NCBI RefSeq assembly: GCF_001983165.1 | Contig: NZ_MNPU01000005.1 | Coordinates: 154,713 to 218,712, forward strand | DNA: 64,000 bases | Origin: Pseudomonas gessardii | GTDB taxonomy: Bacteria > Pseudomonadota > Gammaproteobacteria > Pseudomonadales > Pseudomonadaceae | Direction of reading: 5' to 3' | Part shown: in pieces, positions 52,385 through 61,030 of the stretch | Layout of the letters: every line of letters starts with the position of its first letter | Position numbering within the stretch: the first letter of the stretch is position 1 | The notes under the pieces: generated by a model | Databases searched by the model: none | What the model saw: only the letters and a program-made list of their open reading frames with translations | Told to the model about the DNA's origin: nothing | Made by a program: the position numbers and the translations under genes

Positions 52385-55324
52385 ATGAGCCTTCCCGTGC
52401 TGGTTGAACTCCCTGCTGTTCTGTTGCCATTTGCGAGCCGGGCCGAGCAGTCATTTCGTGACGCCGTGGCCAGGCTGGATGACGATCATGGCCTGTCCGC
52501 GTGGACGCCGCAACGTTGGGCCGACTTCGCCCGGGTGTGCGCCGCCAGTGATTTTGTGATTGAACAGAGTGTTCGTGACCCTTTGATGTTGCTTGAACTG
52601 GTGGCCTGGGGCGAGCTGGACCGCGGCTTTGCACCCGATGAGCTGTGTGGGCAGATTGCTGCAGCCGTGCAACAGGCTGAAACAGAAGATGAGCTGGGGC
52701 GCATGCTGCGTCGCCAGCGCACCCGCCAGCAGGTGCGGATTATCTGGCGCGACCTGACCCGACAGGCGGACCTGGTACAGACCTGCCGCGACCTGTCGGA
52801 CATGGCCGACGCCAGCATCGACCAGGCTTACCAGTGGCTGTACCAGCGCCACTGCGCGCAATTTGGCACCCCCACCGGCGGGCGCAGCGGCGAGCCGCAG
52901 CAGATGGTCATCCTCGGCATGGGCAAGCTGGGTGCGGTGGAGTTGAACCTGTCGTCGGACATCGACCTGATCTTCGCCTACCCCGAAGGCGGCGAGACCG
53001 TGGGGGCCAAGCGTGCCCTGGACAACCAGGAGTTCTTTATCCGCCTGGGCCAGAAGCTGATCAAGGCCCTGGACCCAATGACCGTCGATGGCTTTGTGTT
53101 CCGCGTCGACATGCGCTTGCGGCCCTACGGTTCGGCCGGGGCGCTGGTGTTGAGCTTCAATGCCTTGGAGCAGTACTACCAGGACCAGGGGCGCGACTGG
53201 GAGCGCTACGCGATGATCAAGGCGCGGGTGGTGGCCGGCGACCAGGTGGCCGGTGCGCAACTGCTCGATCTGCTGCGCCCGTTCGTCTATCGGCGCTACC
53301 TGGACTTTTCTGCCATTGAAGCGCTGCGCACCATGAAGCAGTTGATCCAGCAGGAAGTGCGGCGCAAGGGCATGGCCGACAATATCAAGCTGGGCGCGGG
53401 CGGCATCCGCGAGGTGGAGTTTATCGCCCAGGCGTTCCAACTGATTCACGGCGGCCGCGACCTGAGCCTGCAACAGCGGCCTTTGCTGAAGGTGCTGGGC
53501 ACCCTGGAAGGCCAGGGCTACCTGCCGCCGGCGGTGATTGCCGAGTTGCGCAGCGGCTATGAGTTCCTGCGTTACACCGAGCATGCGATCCAGGCCATCG
53601 CCGACCGTCAGACCCAGATGCTGCCCAACAGTGATGAAGACCAGGCGCGCATCGCGTTCATGATGGGTTTTGCCAACTGGAGCGCGTTCCATGAGCAATT
53701 GATGTACTGGCGCGGCCGGGTGGACTGGCATTTCCGCCAGGTGATTGCCGATCCAGATGAAGAGGAGGGGGGAGAAAGCGAATTGGTGGTCGGTGGCGAG
53801 TGGTTGCCCTTGTGGGAAGAATCCCAAAATGAGGAGGCCGCCTGTCGCCAATTGGCCGAAGGCGGCTTTGCCGACGCGCCCAAGGCCCTGAAAGCCCTGG
53901 CCAGCCTGCGCGGCAGCCCGCAATTGCGGGCGATGCAACGCCTGGGGCGTGAGCGGCTGGATGCGTTTATCCCGCGCCTGCTGGCCCAGGCCGTCGAGCA
54001 CGCCAACCCGGACCTGGTGCTGGAGCGCGTACTGCCGCTGGTCGAAGCGGTGGCGCGGCGTTCCGCTTATCTGGTGCTGTTGACGGAAAACCCTGACGCC
54101 CTGCGTCGGCTGTTGACCCTGTGCGCTGCCAGCCCGTGGATTGCCGAGCAGATCACCCGCTTCCCGCTGCTGCTGGACGAGTTGCTCAACGAAGGTCGCT
54201 TGTTCAAGCCGCCATTGGCGCCGGAGCTGGCCGCCGAACTGCGCGAGCGCCTCACGCGTATCCCCGAGGATGACCTTGAGCAGCAGATGGAAGCCCTGCG
54301 CCACTTCAAGCTGGCGCACCGCCTGCGGGTCGCTGCCTCGGAAATCGCCGGCAGCTTGCCGTTGATGAAGGTCAGCGACTATCTGACCTGGCTCGCCGAG
54401 GCCATTCTGGAACAGGTGTTGGCCCTGGCCTGGCGCCAGACCGTGGCGCGCCACGGTACGCCGCAACGGTTGGACGGCACCTTGTGCGACCCCGGCTTTA
54501 TCATCGTCGGTTATGGCAAGGTCGGCGGGATCGAGCTGGGGCATGGCTCGGACCTGGACCTGGTGTTTATCCACGACGGTGATCCCCAGGCAGAGACCGA
54601 TGGCGCCAAGCCGATCGATGGCGCGCAGTTCTTTACCCGTCTGGGCCAGCGGATCATTCACCTGCTGACCACCCAGACCAACTCCGGGCAATTGTATGAA
54701 GTGGATATGCGCCTGCGACCTTCTGGCGCATCCGGGTTGCTGGTCAGCTCCCTGGGGGCCTTCGCCCGTTATCAGGAAAACGAGGCCTGGACCTGGGAGC
54801 ACCAGGCCCTGGTGCGGGCGCGGGTGCTGGTGGGCAGCCAGGACGTGGGCCGCGCGTTTGAAGGCGTGCGCGCACAGGTACTGGGGCGCGCGCAGGACCT
54901 GGCGAAGCTGCGCCAGGAGGTCAGCGAGATGCGCGCCAAGATGCGTGACAACCTGGGCACCAAGTCCACGGCGGCCGGTACGGCGGCGAATGCCTTCGAG
55001 GCCACGGCGGTGTTCGATCTCAAGCAGGACGCCGGAGGTATCGTCGATATTGAATTTATGGTGCAATACGCCGCTTTGGCGTGGTCTGCGCAACATCCAT
55101 CGTTGCTGCGCTACACCGACAATATCCGCATCCTGGAAGGCTTGGAGCAGGTCGGGCTGATGCCCGCCGCCGATGCCCACCTGTTGCGTGAGGTGTATAA
55201 GGCCTACCGCTCGGCGGCCCATCGCCAGGCCTTGCAGAACGAGGCTGGGGTGGTTGCCGGGGATCAGTTTGCTGACGAACGGCGCCAGGTGAAACGGATC
55301 TGGCAAGAACTGGGGTTAAGCTAA
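52385..55324 (+). CDS. glnE: Bifunctional glutamine synthetase adenylyltransferase/deadenylylase
   Basis: 979 residues, normal length. Two nucleotidyltransferase domains: the N-terminal deadenylylase with GMGKLGAVELNLSSDIDLIF (about 178-197) and the C-terminal adenylylase with GYGKVGGIELGHGSDLDLVF; both carry the G-S-x-x-D-x-D-L metal site. Regulates glutamine synthetase in step with PII state. GlnE next to aceE is conserved in pseudomonads. Confidence 0.97.
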   Translation: MSLPVLVELPAVLLPFASRAEQSFRDAVARLDDDHGLSAWTPQRWADFARVCAASDFVIEQSVRDPLMLLELVAWGELDRGFAPDELCGQIAAAVQQAETEDELGRMLRRQRTRQQVRIIWRDLTRQADLVQTCRDLSDMADASIDQAYQWLYQRHCAQFGTPTGGRSGEPQQMVILGMGKLGAVELNLSSDIDLIFAYPEGGETVGAKRALDNQEFFIRLGQKLIKALDPMTVDGFVFRVDMRLRPYGSAGALVLSFNALEQYYQDQGRDWERYAMIKARVVAGDQVAGAQLLDLLRPFVYRRYLDFSAIEALRTMKQLIQQEVRRKGMADNIKLGAGGIREVEFIAQAFQLIHGGRDLSLQQRPLLKVLGTLEGQGYLPPAVIAELRSGYEFLRYTEHAIQAIADRQTQMLPNSDEDQARIAFMMGFANWSAFHEQLMYWRGRVDWHFRQVIADPDEEEGGESELVVGGEWLPLWEESQNEEAACRQLAEGGFADAPKALKALASLRGSPQLRAMQRLGRERLDAFIPRLLAQAVEHANPDLVLERVLPLVEAVARRSAYLVLLTENPDALRRLLTLCAASPWIAEQITRFPLLLDELLNEGRLFKPPLAPELAAELRERLTRIPEDDLEQQMEALRHFKLAHRLRVAASEIAGSLPLMKVSDYLTWLAEAILEQVLALAWRQTVARHGTPQRLDGTLCDPGFIIVGYGKVGGIELGHGSDLDLVFIHDGDPQAETDGAKPIDGAQFFTRLGQRIIHLLTTQTNSGQLYEVDMRLRPSGASGLLVSSLGAFARYQENEAWTWEHQALVRARVLVGSQDVGRAFEGVRAQVLGRAQDLAKLRQEVSEMRAKMRDNLGTKSTAAGTAANAFEATAVFDLKQDAGGIVDIEFMVQYAALAWSAQHPSLLRYTDNIRILEGLEQVGLMPAADAHLLREVYKAYRSAAHRQALQNEAGVVAGDQFADERRQVKRIWQELGLS

Positions 55325-55365
55325 AACACTACAGCGACCCCAATTGAATGTGGAGACCGGCTTTA

Positions 55366-55452
55366 TGTGGGAGCGGGCTTGCCCGCGATGCAGGCGCTGC
55401 GGTCTGGCTGACAGCCCGCGGTGATGCTATCGCGGGCAAGCCCGCTCCCACA
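55366..55452. repeat. REP doublet between glnE and waaF
   Basis: TGTGGGAGCGGGCTTGCCCG (from 55366) and its exact inverse ending at 55452 (24-bp arms), spacer about 39 bases. Sits between co-directional genes and probably limits read-through from glnE into the LPS operon. Confidence 0.9.
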
Positions 55453-55522
55453 CACACCGTGACCTACAGTAATTATCGAGGCGGGGAGGCATGAGCCTCC
55501 CCGAATCGTTTGTGGAAACTAC

Positions 55523-56557
55523 ATGAATATTCTGATCGTTGGGCCCAGTTGGGTCGGTGACATGGTGATGGCGCAGACACTGTTCCAGTGCCTGAAACAG
55601 CGTCATCCCGACTGCCAAATCGACGTGCTCGCCCCCGAGTGGAGCCGGCCGATCCTGGAGCGCATGCCCGAAGTCCGGCAGGCCTTGAGCTTCCCGCTCG
55701 GCCACGGCGCGTTGGAGCTGGCGACCCGACGGCGCATCGGCAAGTCCCTGGCCGGCCAGTACGACCAGGCGATCCTGCTGCCCAACTCGCTGAAGTCGGC
55801 CCTGGTGCCGTTCTTCGCCGGCATCCCCAAGCGTACCGGCTGGCGCGGCGAGTTCCGTTACGGCCTGCTCAACGACGTGCGCAAGCTCGACAAGGCCCGC
55901 TACCCGCTGATGATCGAGCGCTTCATGGCCCTGGCCTACGCGCCCGGTGCCGAGTTGCCGACGCCGTATCCGCGACCGAGCCTGCAAATTGACCCGGTCA
56001 CCCGCGACGCGGCCCTGGCCAAGTTCGGCCTGAGCCTCGACCGGCCGGTGCTGGCGCTGTGCCCGGGCGCCGAGTTTGGCGAGTCCAAGCGCTGGCCGTC
56101 GGAGCATTACGCCAAGGTCGCCGAGCTGAAAATCCGCGAAGGCTGGCAAGTCTGGCTGTTTGGCTCGAAAAACGATCATTCGGTGGGTGAAGACATCCGC
56201 CAGCGCCTGATCCCCGGCCTGCGTGAAGAAGCGGTCAACCTCAGTGGCGATACGTCCCTGGCCGAGGCCATCGACCTGCTGTCCTGCGCCGATTCGGTGG
56301 TGTCCAACGACTCCGGCCTGATGCACGTGGCCGCCGCGCTGAACCGCCCATTGGTGGCAGTGTACGGCTCCACTTCGCCGGGCTTTACCCCGCCATTGGC
56401 CGACAAGGTCGAAGTGGTGCGCCTGGGCCTGGAGTGCAGCCCCTGCTTTGACCGCACCTGCCGTTTCGGCCACTACAACTGCCTGCGCCAGTTGCTGCCC
56501 GATTCGGTAGCCGAGGCCTTGCAGCGTTTGCAGGGCAACGTGGTCGAGGTTCATTGA
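55523..56557 (+). CDS. waaF: ADP-heptose:LPS heptosyltransferase II
   Basis: 344 residues. MNILIVGPSWVGDMVMAQTL at the start, then CPGAEFGESKRWPSEHYAKV and SNDSGLMHVAAALNRPLVAV, the GT9 family donor-binding motif with D-S-G-L-M-H. Adds the second heptose to the LPS inner core. First gene of an operon that runs unbroken to 62481. Confidence 0.95.
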   Translation: MNILIVGPSWVGDMVMAQTLFQCLKQRHPDCQIDVLAPEWSRPILERMPEVRQALSFPLGHGALELATRRRIGKSLAGQYDQAILLPNSLKSALVPFFAGIPKRTGWRGEFRYGLLNDVRKLDKARYPLMIERFMALAYAPGAELPTPYPRPSLQIDPVTRDAALAKFGLSLDRPVLALCPGAEFGESKRWPSEHYAKVAELKIREGWQVWLFGSKNDHSVGEDIRQRLIPGLREEAVNLSGDTSLAEAIDLLSCADSVVSNDSGLMHVAAALNRPLVAVYGSTSPGFTPPLADKVEVVRLGLECSPCFDRTCRFGHYNCLRQLLPDSVAEALQRLQGNVVEVH

Positions 56558-56558
56558 G

Positions 56559-57620
56559 TTGCGGGTACTGGTAATCAAGACCTCATCCCTGGGCGATGTG
56601 ATCCACGCCTTGCCGGCATTGACCGACGCGGCCCGGGCGATCCCGGGGATTCGCTTTGACTGGGTGGTGGAAGAAGGCTTTGCCGAAATCCCCACCTGGC
56701 ATCCGGCGGTGGACAAGGTGATCCCCGTAGCGATTCGCCGCTGGCGCAAGAACCTCTGGCAGACCTTCAAGAGCGGCGAATGGCGGCGCTTCAAGCAGCA
56801 GATCCAGGCGACTAAATACGACCTGGTGATCGACGCCCAGGGCCTGTTGAAAAGCGCCTGGCTGACCCGCTATGTGCGGGCGCCGGTAGCCGGCTTCGAC
56901 AAGCAGTCGGCCCGCGAGCCAATTGCCGCACGTTTCTACTCCCGGCGCCTGGCGGTTGCCCGTGGCCAGCATGCGGTTGAGCGCTTGCGCCAGTTGTTCG
57001 CCGTGGCCCTGGGCTATGACCTGCCCAAAGGCCTGGGGGATTACGGCCTGAGCACCGAAAAACTGCTCGGCCTGCCGCCGAAGAAACCTTTTGTGCTGCT
57101 GCTGCACGGCACCACCTGGGACACCAAGCACTGGCCCGAAGCCTATTGGCGCGAGCTGGCCGAGCGCATGGGCAGCCTGGGGGTGGATGTGAAACTGCCG
57201 TGGGGCAATGCCGCCGAAAAAGCCCGCGCCGAACGTCTGGCCCAGGGCCTGCCCAATGCTGAGGTGCTGCCCAAGCTGAACCTGGCGGGTGTGGCGCGGG
57301 TATTGGCCGGAGCCAGGGCTTGTGTGGCGGTGGATACTGGCCTCGGGCACCTGGCCGCCGCGCTGGATGTGCCGACAATTTCCCTGTTCGGCCCGACCAA
57401 CCCGGGCCTGACCGGGGCCTACGGCAAGGCGCAGATCCATCTGGGCAGCGATTTCCCCTGCGCGCCCTGCCTGCAAAAGAAATGCACCTACCAACCGACG
57501 GCTGAAGACCAGCGCCGGTTCGATCTCAAGCGCGAGTGGCCACTGTGCTTCACTCGCCTGAACCCTGAGCGTGTGGCCAGCCGACTGAGCACGTTGTTAT
57601 TGGCTGAGGAGCTGCACTGA
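56559..57620 (+). CDS. waaC: ADP-heptose:LPS heptosyltransferase I
   Basis: 353 residues from a TTG start at 56559 (one base after the waaF stop); the translated beginning RVLVIKTSSLGDVIHALPAL matches the family exactly at this point, so the start is reliable. Contains LLHGTTWDTKHWPEAYWREL and VDTGLGHLAAALDVPTISLF (GT9 motif). Adds the first heptose to Kdo. Confidence 0.94.
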   Translation: MRVLVIKTSSLGDVIHALPALTDAARAIPGIRFDWVVEEGFAEIPTWHPAVDKVIPVAIRRWRKNLWQTFKSGEWRRFKQQIQATKYDLVIDAQGLLKSAWLTRYVRAPVAGFDKQSAREPIAARFYSRRLAVARGQHAVERLRQLFAVALGYDLPKGLGDYGLSTEKLLGLPPKKPFVLLLHGTTWDTKHWPEAYWRELAERMGSLGVDVKLPWGNAAEKARAERLAQGLPNAEVLPKLNLAGVARVLAGARACVAVDTGLGHLAAALDVPTISLFGPTNPGLTGAYGKAQIHLGSDFPCAPCLQKKCTYQPTAEDQRRFDLKREWPLCFTRLNPERVASRLSTLLLAEELH

Positions 57621-58741
57621 TGCAACTGGCATTTGTACTGTACAAATATTTCCCCTTTGGTGGCTTGCAGCGCGACTTTATGCGCATCGCCCTGGAGTGC
57701 CAGCAGCGCGGCCACCAGATCCGTGTCTACACCCTGATCTGGGAAGGCGACGTACCGCCCGGGTTTGAAGTGCTGGTGGCGCCGGTCAAGGCGTTCTTCA
57801 ACCATCGGCGCAACGAGAAGTTGACGGCCTGGATGCAGGCCGACCTGGCCCAGCGCCCGGTGGACCGCCTGATCGGCTTCAATAAAATGCCCGGCCTGGA
57901 TGTGTACTACGCGGCAGACGGCTGTTTTGAGGACAAGGCGCAGAACCTGCGGCACTCGCTGTACCGCAGCTTTGGCCGCTACCGGCATTTTTCCGAGTAC
58001 GAACGCGCAGTGTTTGCCAGGGACGCCAAGACCCAAGTGCTGATGATCTCCGAGGTCCAGCAGCCGCTGTTTATCAAGCATTACGACACGCCGCTGGCGC
58101 GCTTCCACCTGTTGCCGCCGGGCATCGCCCAGGACCGTCGGGCGCCGCCGAATGCGGCCGAGATCCGCGCGGGCTTCCGTGCCGAATTCAACCTTGCCGA
58201 GGACGATCTGCTGCTGGTGCAGATCGGTTCGGGCTTCAAGACCAAGGGCGTGGACCGCAGCCTCAAGGCGCTGGCCGCCCTGCCAGCGGAGCTGAAAAAA
58301 CGCACTCGCCTGTTTGTAATCGGCCAGGACGACCCCAAAGTATTCCAATTACAGAGTGCTACCCTTGGCCTGGGCGACAATGTGCAGTTCCTCAAGGGGC
58401 GCAGCGATATCCCGCGTTTTTTGCTGGGCGCCGACCTGTTGATTCACCCGGCGTACAACGAAAATACCGGGACTGTGCTGCTCGAAGCCCTGGTGGCCGG
58501 GTTGCCGGTATTGGTCACGGCGGTGTGTGGGTATGCCCATTACATCAGTGAGGCCGATTGCGGGCGCGTACTGGACGAACCTTTCGAGCAGGCCCAGCTC
58601 AATCAGTACCTGGCTGGGATGCTCAGTGATCAGCAGCAACGTGCGGCCTGGAGCCGCAATGGTCTGGCCTTCGCCGAGACGGCCGACCTCTATAGCATGC
58701 CGCAGCACGCTGCGGATGTAATTCTGGCGGAGCAACACTGA
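57620..58741 (+). CDS. waaG: LPS core glycosyltransferase WaaG (glucosyl/galactosamine type)
   Basis: 373 residues, ATG overlapping the waaC stop. GT4 fold: FVLYKYFPFGGLQRDFMRIA, QIGSGFKTKGVDRSLKALAA and the donor-site region LIHPAYNENTGTVLLEALVA (E-x7-E). In Pseudomonas the homologue adds the first outer-core sugar (galactosamine). Direct overlap with waaP. Confidence 0.93.
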   Translation: MQLAFVLYKYFPFGGLQRDFMRIALECQQRGHQIRVYTLIWEGDVPPGFEVLVAPVKAFFNHRRNEKLTAWMQADLAQRPVDRLIGFNKMPGLDVYYAADGCFEDKAQNLRHSLYRSFGRYRHFSEYERAVFARDAKTQVLMISEVQQPLFIKHYDTPLARFHLLPPGIAQDRRAPPNAAEIRAGFRAEFNLAEDDLLLVQIGSGFKTKGVDRSLKALAALPAELKKRTRLFVIGQDDPKVFQLQSATLGLGDNVQFLKGRSDIPRFLLGADLLIHPAYNENTGTVLLEALVAGLPVLVTAVCGYAHYISEADCGRVLDEPFEQAQLNQYLAGMLSDQQQRAAWSRNGLAFAETADLYSMPQHAADVILAEQH

Positions 58742-59547
58742 TGAAGTTGATTCTTGCCGAACCGTTCAAGAGCCTTTGGGCCGGACGCGATGCGTTCACT
58801 GAAGTCGAGCTGTTGGAGGGTGAGGTTTACCGTGAACTGGAAGCCCGTCGCACCTTGCGCACCGAGGTGGAGGGGCGCGGCTACTTTGTGAAAATCCACC
58901 GTGGCATCGGCTGGGGTGAAATCTTCAAGAACCTGTTCACCGCCAAACTGCCGGTGCTGGGCGCTGGGCAGGAGTGGCAGGCGATCCAGCGCCTGCACGA
59001 AGTGGGCGTACCGACCATGACCGCCGTGGCCTACGGCGAGCGCGGCGCCAACCCGGCCGACCAGCATTCCTTTATTGTCACCGAGGAGCTGGCGCCGACC
59101 GTCAGCCTGGAAGACTTGAGCATGGATTGGCTCCGGCAGCCGCCCGAGCCGCGTCTCAAGCGTGCACTGATTGCCGAAGTGGCGCGCATGACCGGGATGA
59201 TGCATCGCGCAGGCGTCAACCATCGCGACTGCTACATCTGCCACTTCCTGCTGCACACCGACAAGCCGGTGACGGCCGATGACTTCAAGCTGTCGGTGAT
59301 CGACCTGCATCGCGCCCAGGTGCGGCCGCGCATCAGCCAGCGCTGGCGCAACAAGGACCTGGCAGCCCTGTATTTCTCGATCCTGGATATCGGCCTGACC
59401 CGCCGCGACAAGCTGCGCTTCCTCAAAGGCTACTTCCAGCAGCCCCTGCGCCAGATCCTGGCCGAGGAAGGCGCGTTGCTGCAGTGGCTGGAGCGTAAGG
59501 CCAGCAAGCTCTATGACCGTAAAGTCCGCTACGGAGGCGCGCTCTGA
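58741..59547 (+). CDS. waaP: LPS heptose kinase WaaP (RfaP)
   Basis: 268 residues. MKLILAEPFKSLWAGRDAF at the start; catalytic loop HRAGVNHRDCYICHFLL (His-Arg-Asp, near residue 160) and LSVIDLHRAQVRPRI as the metal-binding DFG equivalent. Phosphorylates heptose I of the inner core; in P. aeruginosa this is essential for outer membrane assembly and drug resistance. Overlaps both neighbours by one base. Confidence 0.95.
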   Translation: MKLILAEPFKSLWAGRDAFTEVELLEGEVYRELEARRTLRTEVEGRGYFVKIHRGIGWGEIFKNLFTAKLPVLGAGQEWQAIQRLHEVGVPTMTAVAYGERGANPADQHSFIVTEELAPTVSLEDLSMDWLRQPPEPRLKRALIAEVARMTGMMHRAGVNHRDCYICHFLLHTDKPVTADDFKLSVIDLHRAQVRPRISQRWRNKDLAALYFSILDIGLTRRDKLRFLKGYFQQPLRQILAEEGALLQWLERKASKLYDRKVRYGGAL

Positions 59548-60281
59548 TGGCGGGTTGGAACCTGGAACCTGCTTACTCGGAGCTTGTGCACGACTTTGGT
59601 AGCCTCGACGCGGTGTTTGCCCTGCAAGGCGAGCGGCTGACCCGTGATCCGCTGTCCGAAGTCATTCGCGTGCAGCGTGGCGGGGTCAACTATTACGTCA
59701 AGCGCTACACCGGCGCCGGCAAAGGCTTGCGCCGTTACCTGGGCAAGCCACGGGTCAAGTCCGAGTGGCAGAACCTCAAGCGTTTCGCCAAGTGGGGCAT
59801 CCCCACGGCCGACGTCGTGGCCTGGGGCCTGGAGCGCAAGGGCCTGGCCTATGACCGTGGGGCGATGATCACCCGCGAGCTGCCGCGCACCGAAGACCTG
59901 GCGGCCCTGGCTGAGCGCAAGGACCCGCGACTGTCCGACCCGGTGTGGGTCGACAAGGTCAGCCGCCAGCTCGCCGAATACACCCGGACCCTGCACGACC
60001 ACCGGTTTACCCACAACGATTTGAAGTGGCGCAACCTGTTGATCGACGACCAGCAGACCCTGTACCTGATCGACTGCCCCAATGGCGACTTCTGGCGCGG
60101 GTTCTGGCTCAAGTACCGGATCACCAAGGACTTGGCGTGCCTGGACAAGGTCGCCAAATACCACCTGTCGGCCACCCAGCGCCTACGTTTCTACATGCAA
60201 TATTGTCGGCGCAAGCACCTGAGCGAATCGGACAAACAGCGGATTCGCCATGTGCTGAAGTTTTTCGAGGGACGCGAATGA
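59547..60281 (+). CDS. wapP: Putative LPS core kinase WapP
   Basis: 244 residues. Kinase-like fold of the Kdo/InaA family: YVKRYTGAGKGLRRYLGKPR (ATP-binding Lys region), catalytic loop RFTHNDLKWRNLLID (H-N-D-x-K-x-x-N) and YLIDCPNGDFW. Position and length agree with wapP of PAO1, proposed as a heptose kinase of the inner core. ATG overlaps the waaP stop. Confidence 0.87.
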   Translation: MAGWNLEPAYSELVHDFGSLDAVFALQGERLTRDPLSEVIRVQRGGVNYYVKRYTGAGKGLRRYLGKPRVKSEWQNLKRFAKWGIPTADVVAWGLERKGLAYDRGAMITRELPRTEDLAALAERKDPRLSDPVWVDKVSRQLAEYTRTLHDHRFTHNDLKWRNLLIDDQQTLYLIDCPNGDFWRGFWLKYRITKDLACLDKVAKYHLSATQRLRFYMQYCRRKHLSESDKQRIRHVLKFFEGRE

Positions 60282-61030
60282 ATGACTTCCTGGCAGCTGA
60301 AGACCGGGCCTTGCTGGAGCGCAATGGCCTGGCTGACTTCGACGCCCTGTGGGCCAGGCAACTGGATGCAGTGGACGAACCCAATACCAGCCGCGGCGGT
60401 TGGAGTAGCGTGTTCCGCCTGGAGCTGGAGGGCCGTGGCTTTTACCTCAAGCGCCAGAGCAACTACCTGACGCGCACCCTGCATCGGCCCTTTGGCGAGC
60501 CGACCTTTGCCCGCGAGTTTCGCAATATCAGCCGCTATCGGCAGAAGGCGATCCCGGCCTTGCAGGCGGCCTTTTATGGCGAGCGCAAAGTCGCCGGCGA
60601 ATACCGCGCCTTGCTGCTGACCCGCGCGCTCGATGGCTGGAATGACCTGGATTCACTGCTGGAGCAGTGGCCAGCCCTGAGCGACGCCCAGCACCACGCG
60701 ATCCTCGTGGCCTGTGGCCAATTGGCGCGCACGCTCCATGGTGTCGGCCAGGTGCATGGCTGTTTTTACCCCAAGCATATCTTCCTGCAGGCCACTGGCG
60801 ACGGTTACGCCGCGCAGTTGATCGACCTGGAAAAAACCCGGCCACTGTTGTTGGGCCGGCGTGACCGGGTCAAGGACCTGGAACCACTGCTGCGCCGTGC
60901 TGGCGCATGGACTGCCGAGCAAGTGCGGCAATTCCTGGCGGCCTACCTCGACCAGCCGGTGGACAGCTCGCTGGTGGATACGTGGGCAGAGTACTTGGCT
61001 GGGCGGCGCAGTCACAAGGAGGCCCGCTGA
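60278..61030 (+). CDS. wapQ: Putative LPS core kinase WapQ
   Basis: 250 residues from ATG 60278 (ATGA overlap with wapP). RLELEGRGFYLKRQSNYLTR carries the ATP-site Lys; LIDLEKTRPL is the metal-binding end of the site. The expected catalytic loop is QVHGCFYPKHIFLQ: a Cys stands where the catalytic Asp of H-G-D would be. This may be a feature of the InaA-type subfamily or mean weak activity. Name by position and size. Confidence 0.8.
   Translation: MNDFLAAEDRALLERNGLADFDALWARQLDAVDEPNTSRGGWSSVFRLELEGRGFYLKRQSNYLTRTLHRPFGEPTFAREFRNISRYRQKAIPALQAAFYGERKVAGEYRALLLTRALDGWNDLDSLLEQWPALSDAQHHAILVACGQLARTLHGVGQVHGCFYPKHIFLQATGDGYAAQLIDLEKTRPLLLGRRDRVKDLEPLLRRAGAWTAEQVRQFLAAYLDQPVDSSLVDTWAEYLAGRRSHKEAR

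Noticed and set aside
52451..55306. 951-codon open frame opposite glnE
   Set aside because: Shadow frame; both GlnE catalytic domains are clear on the plus strand.
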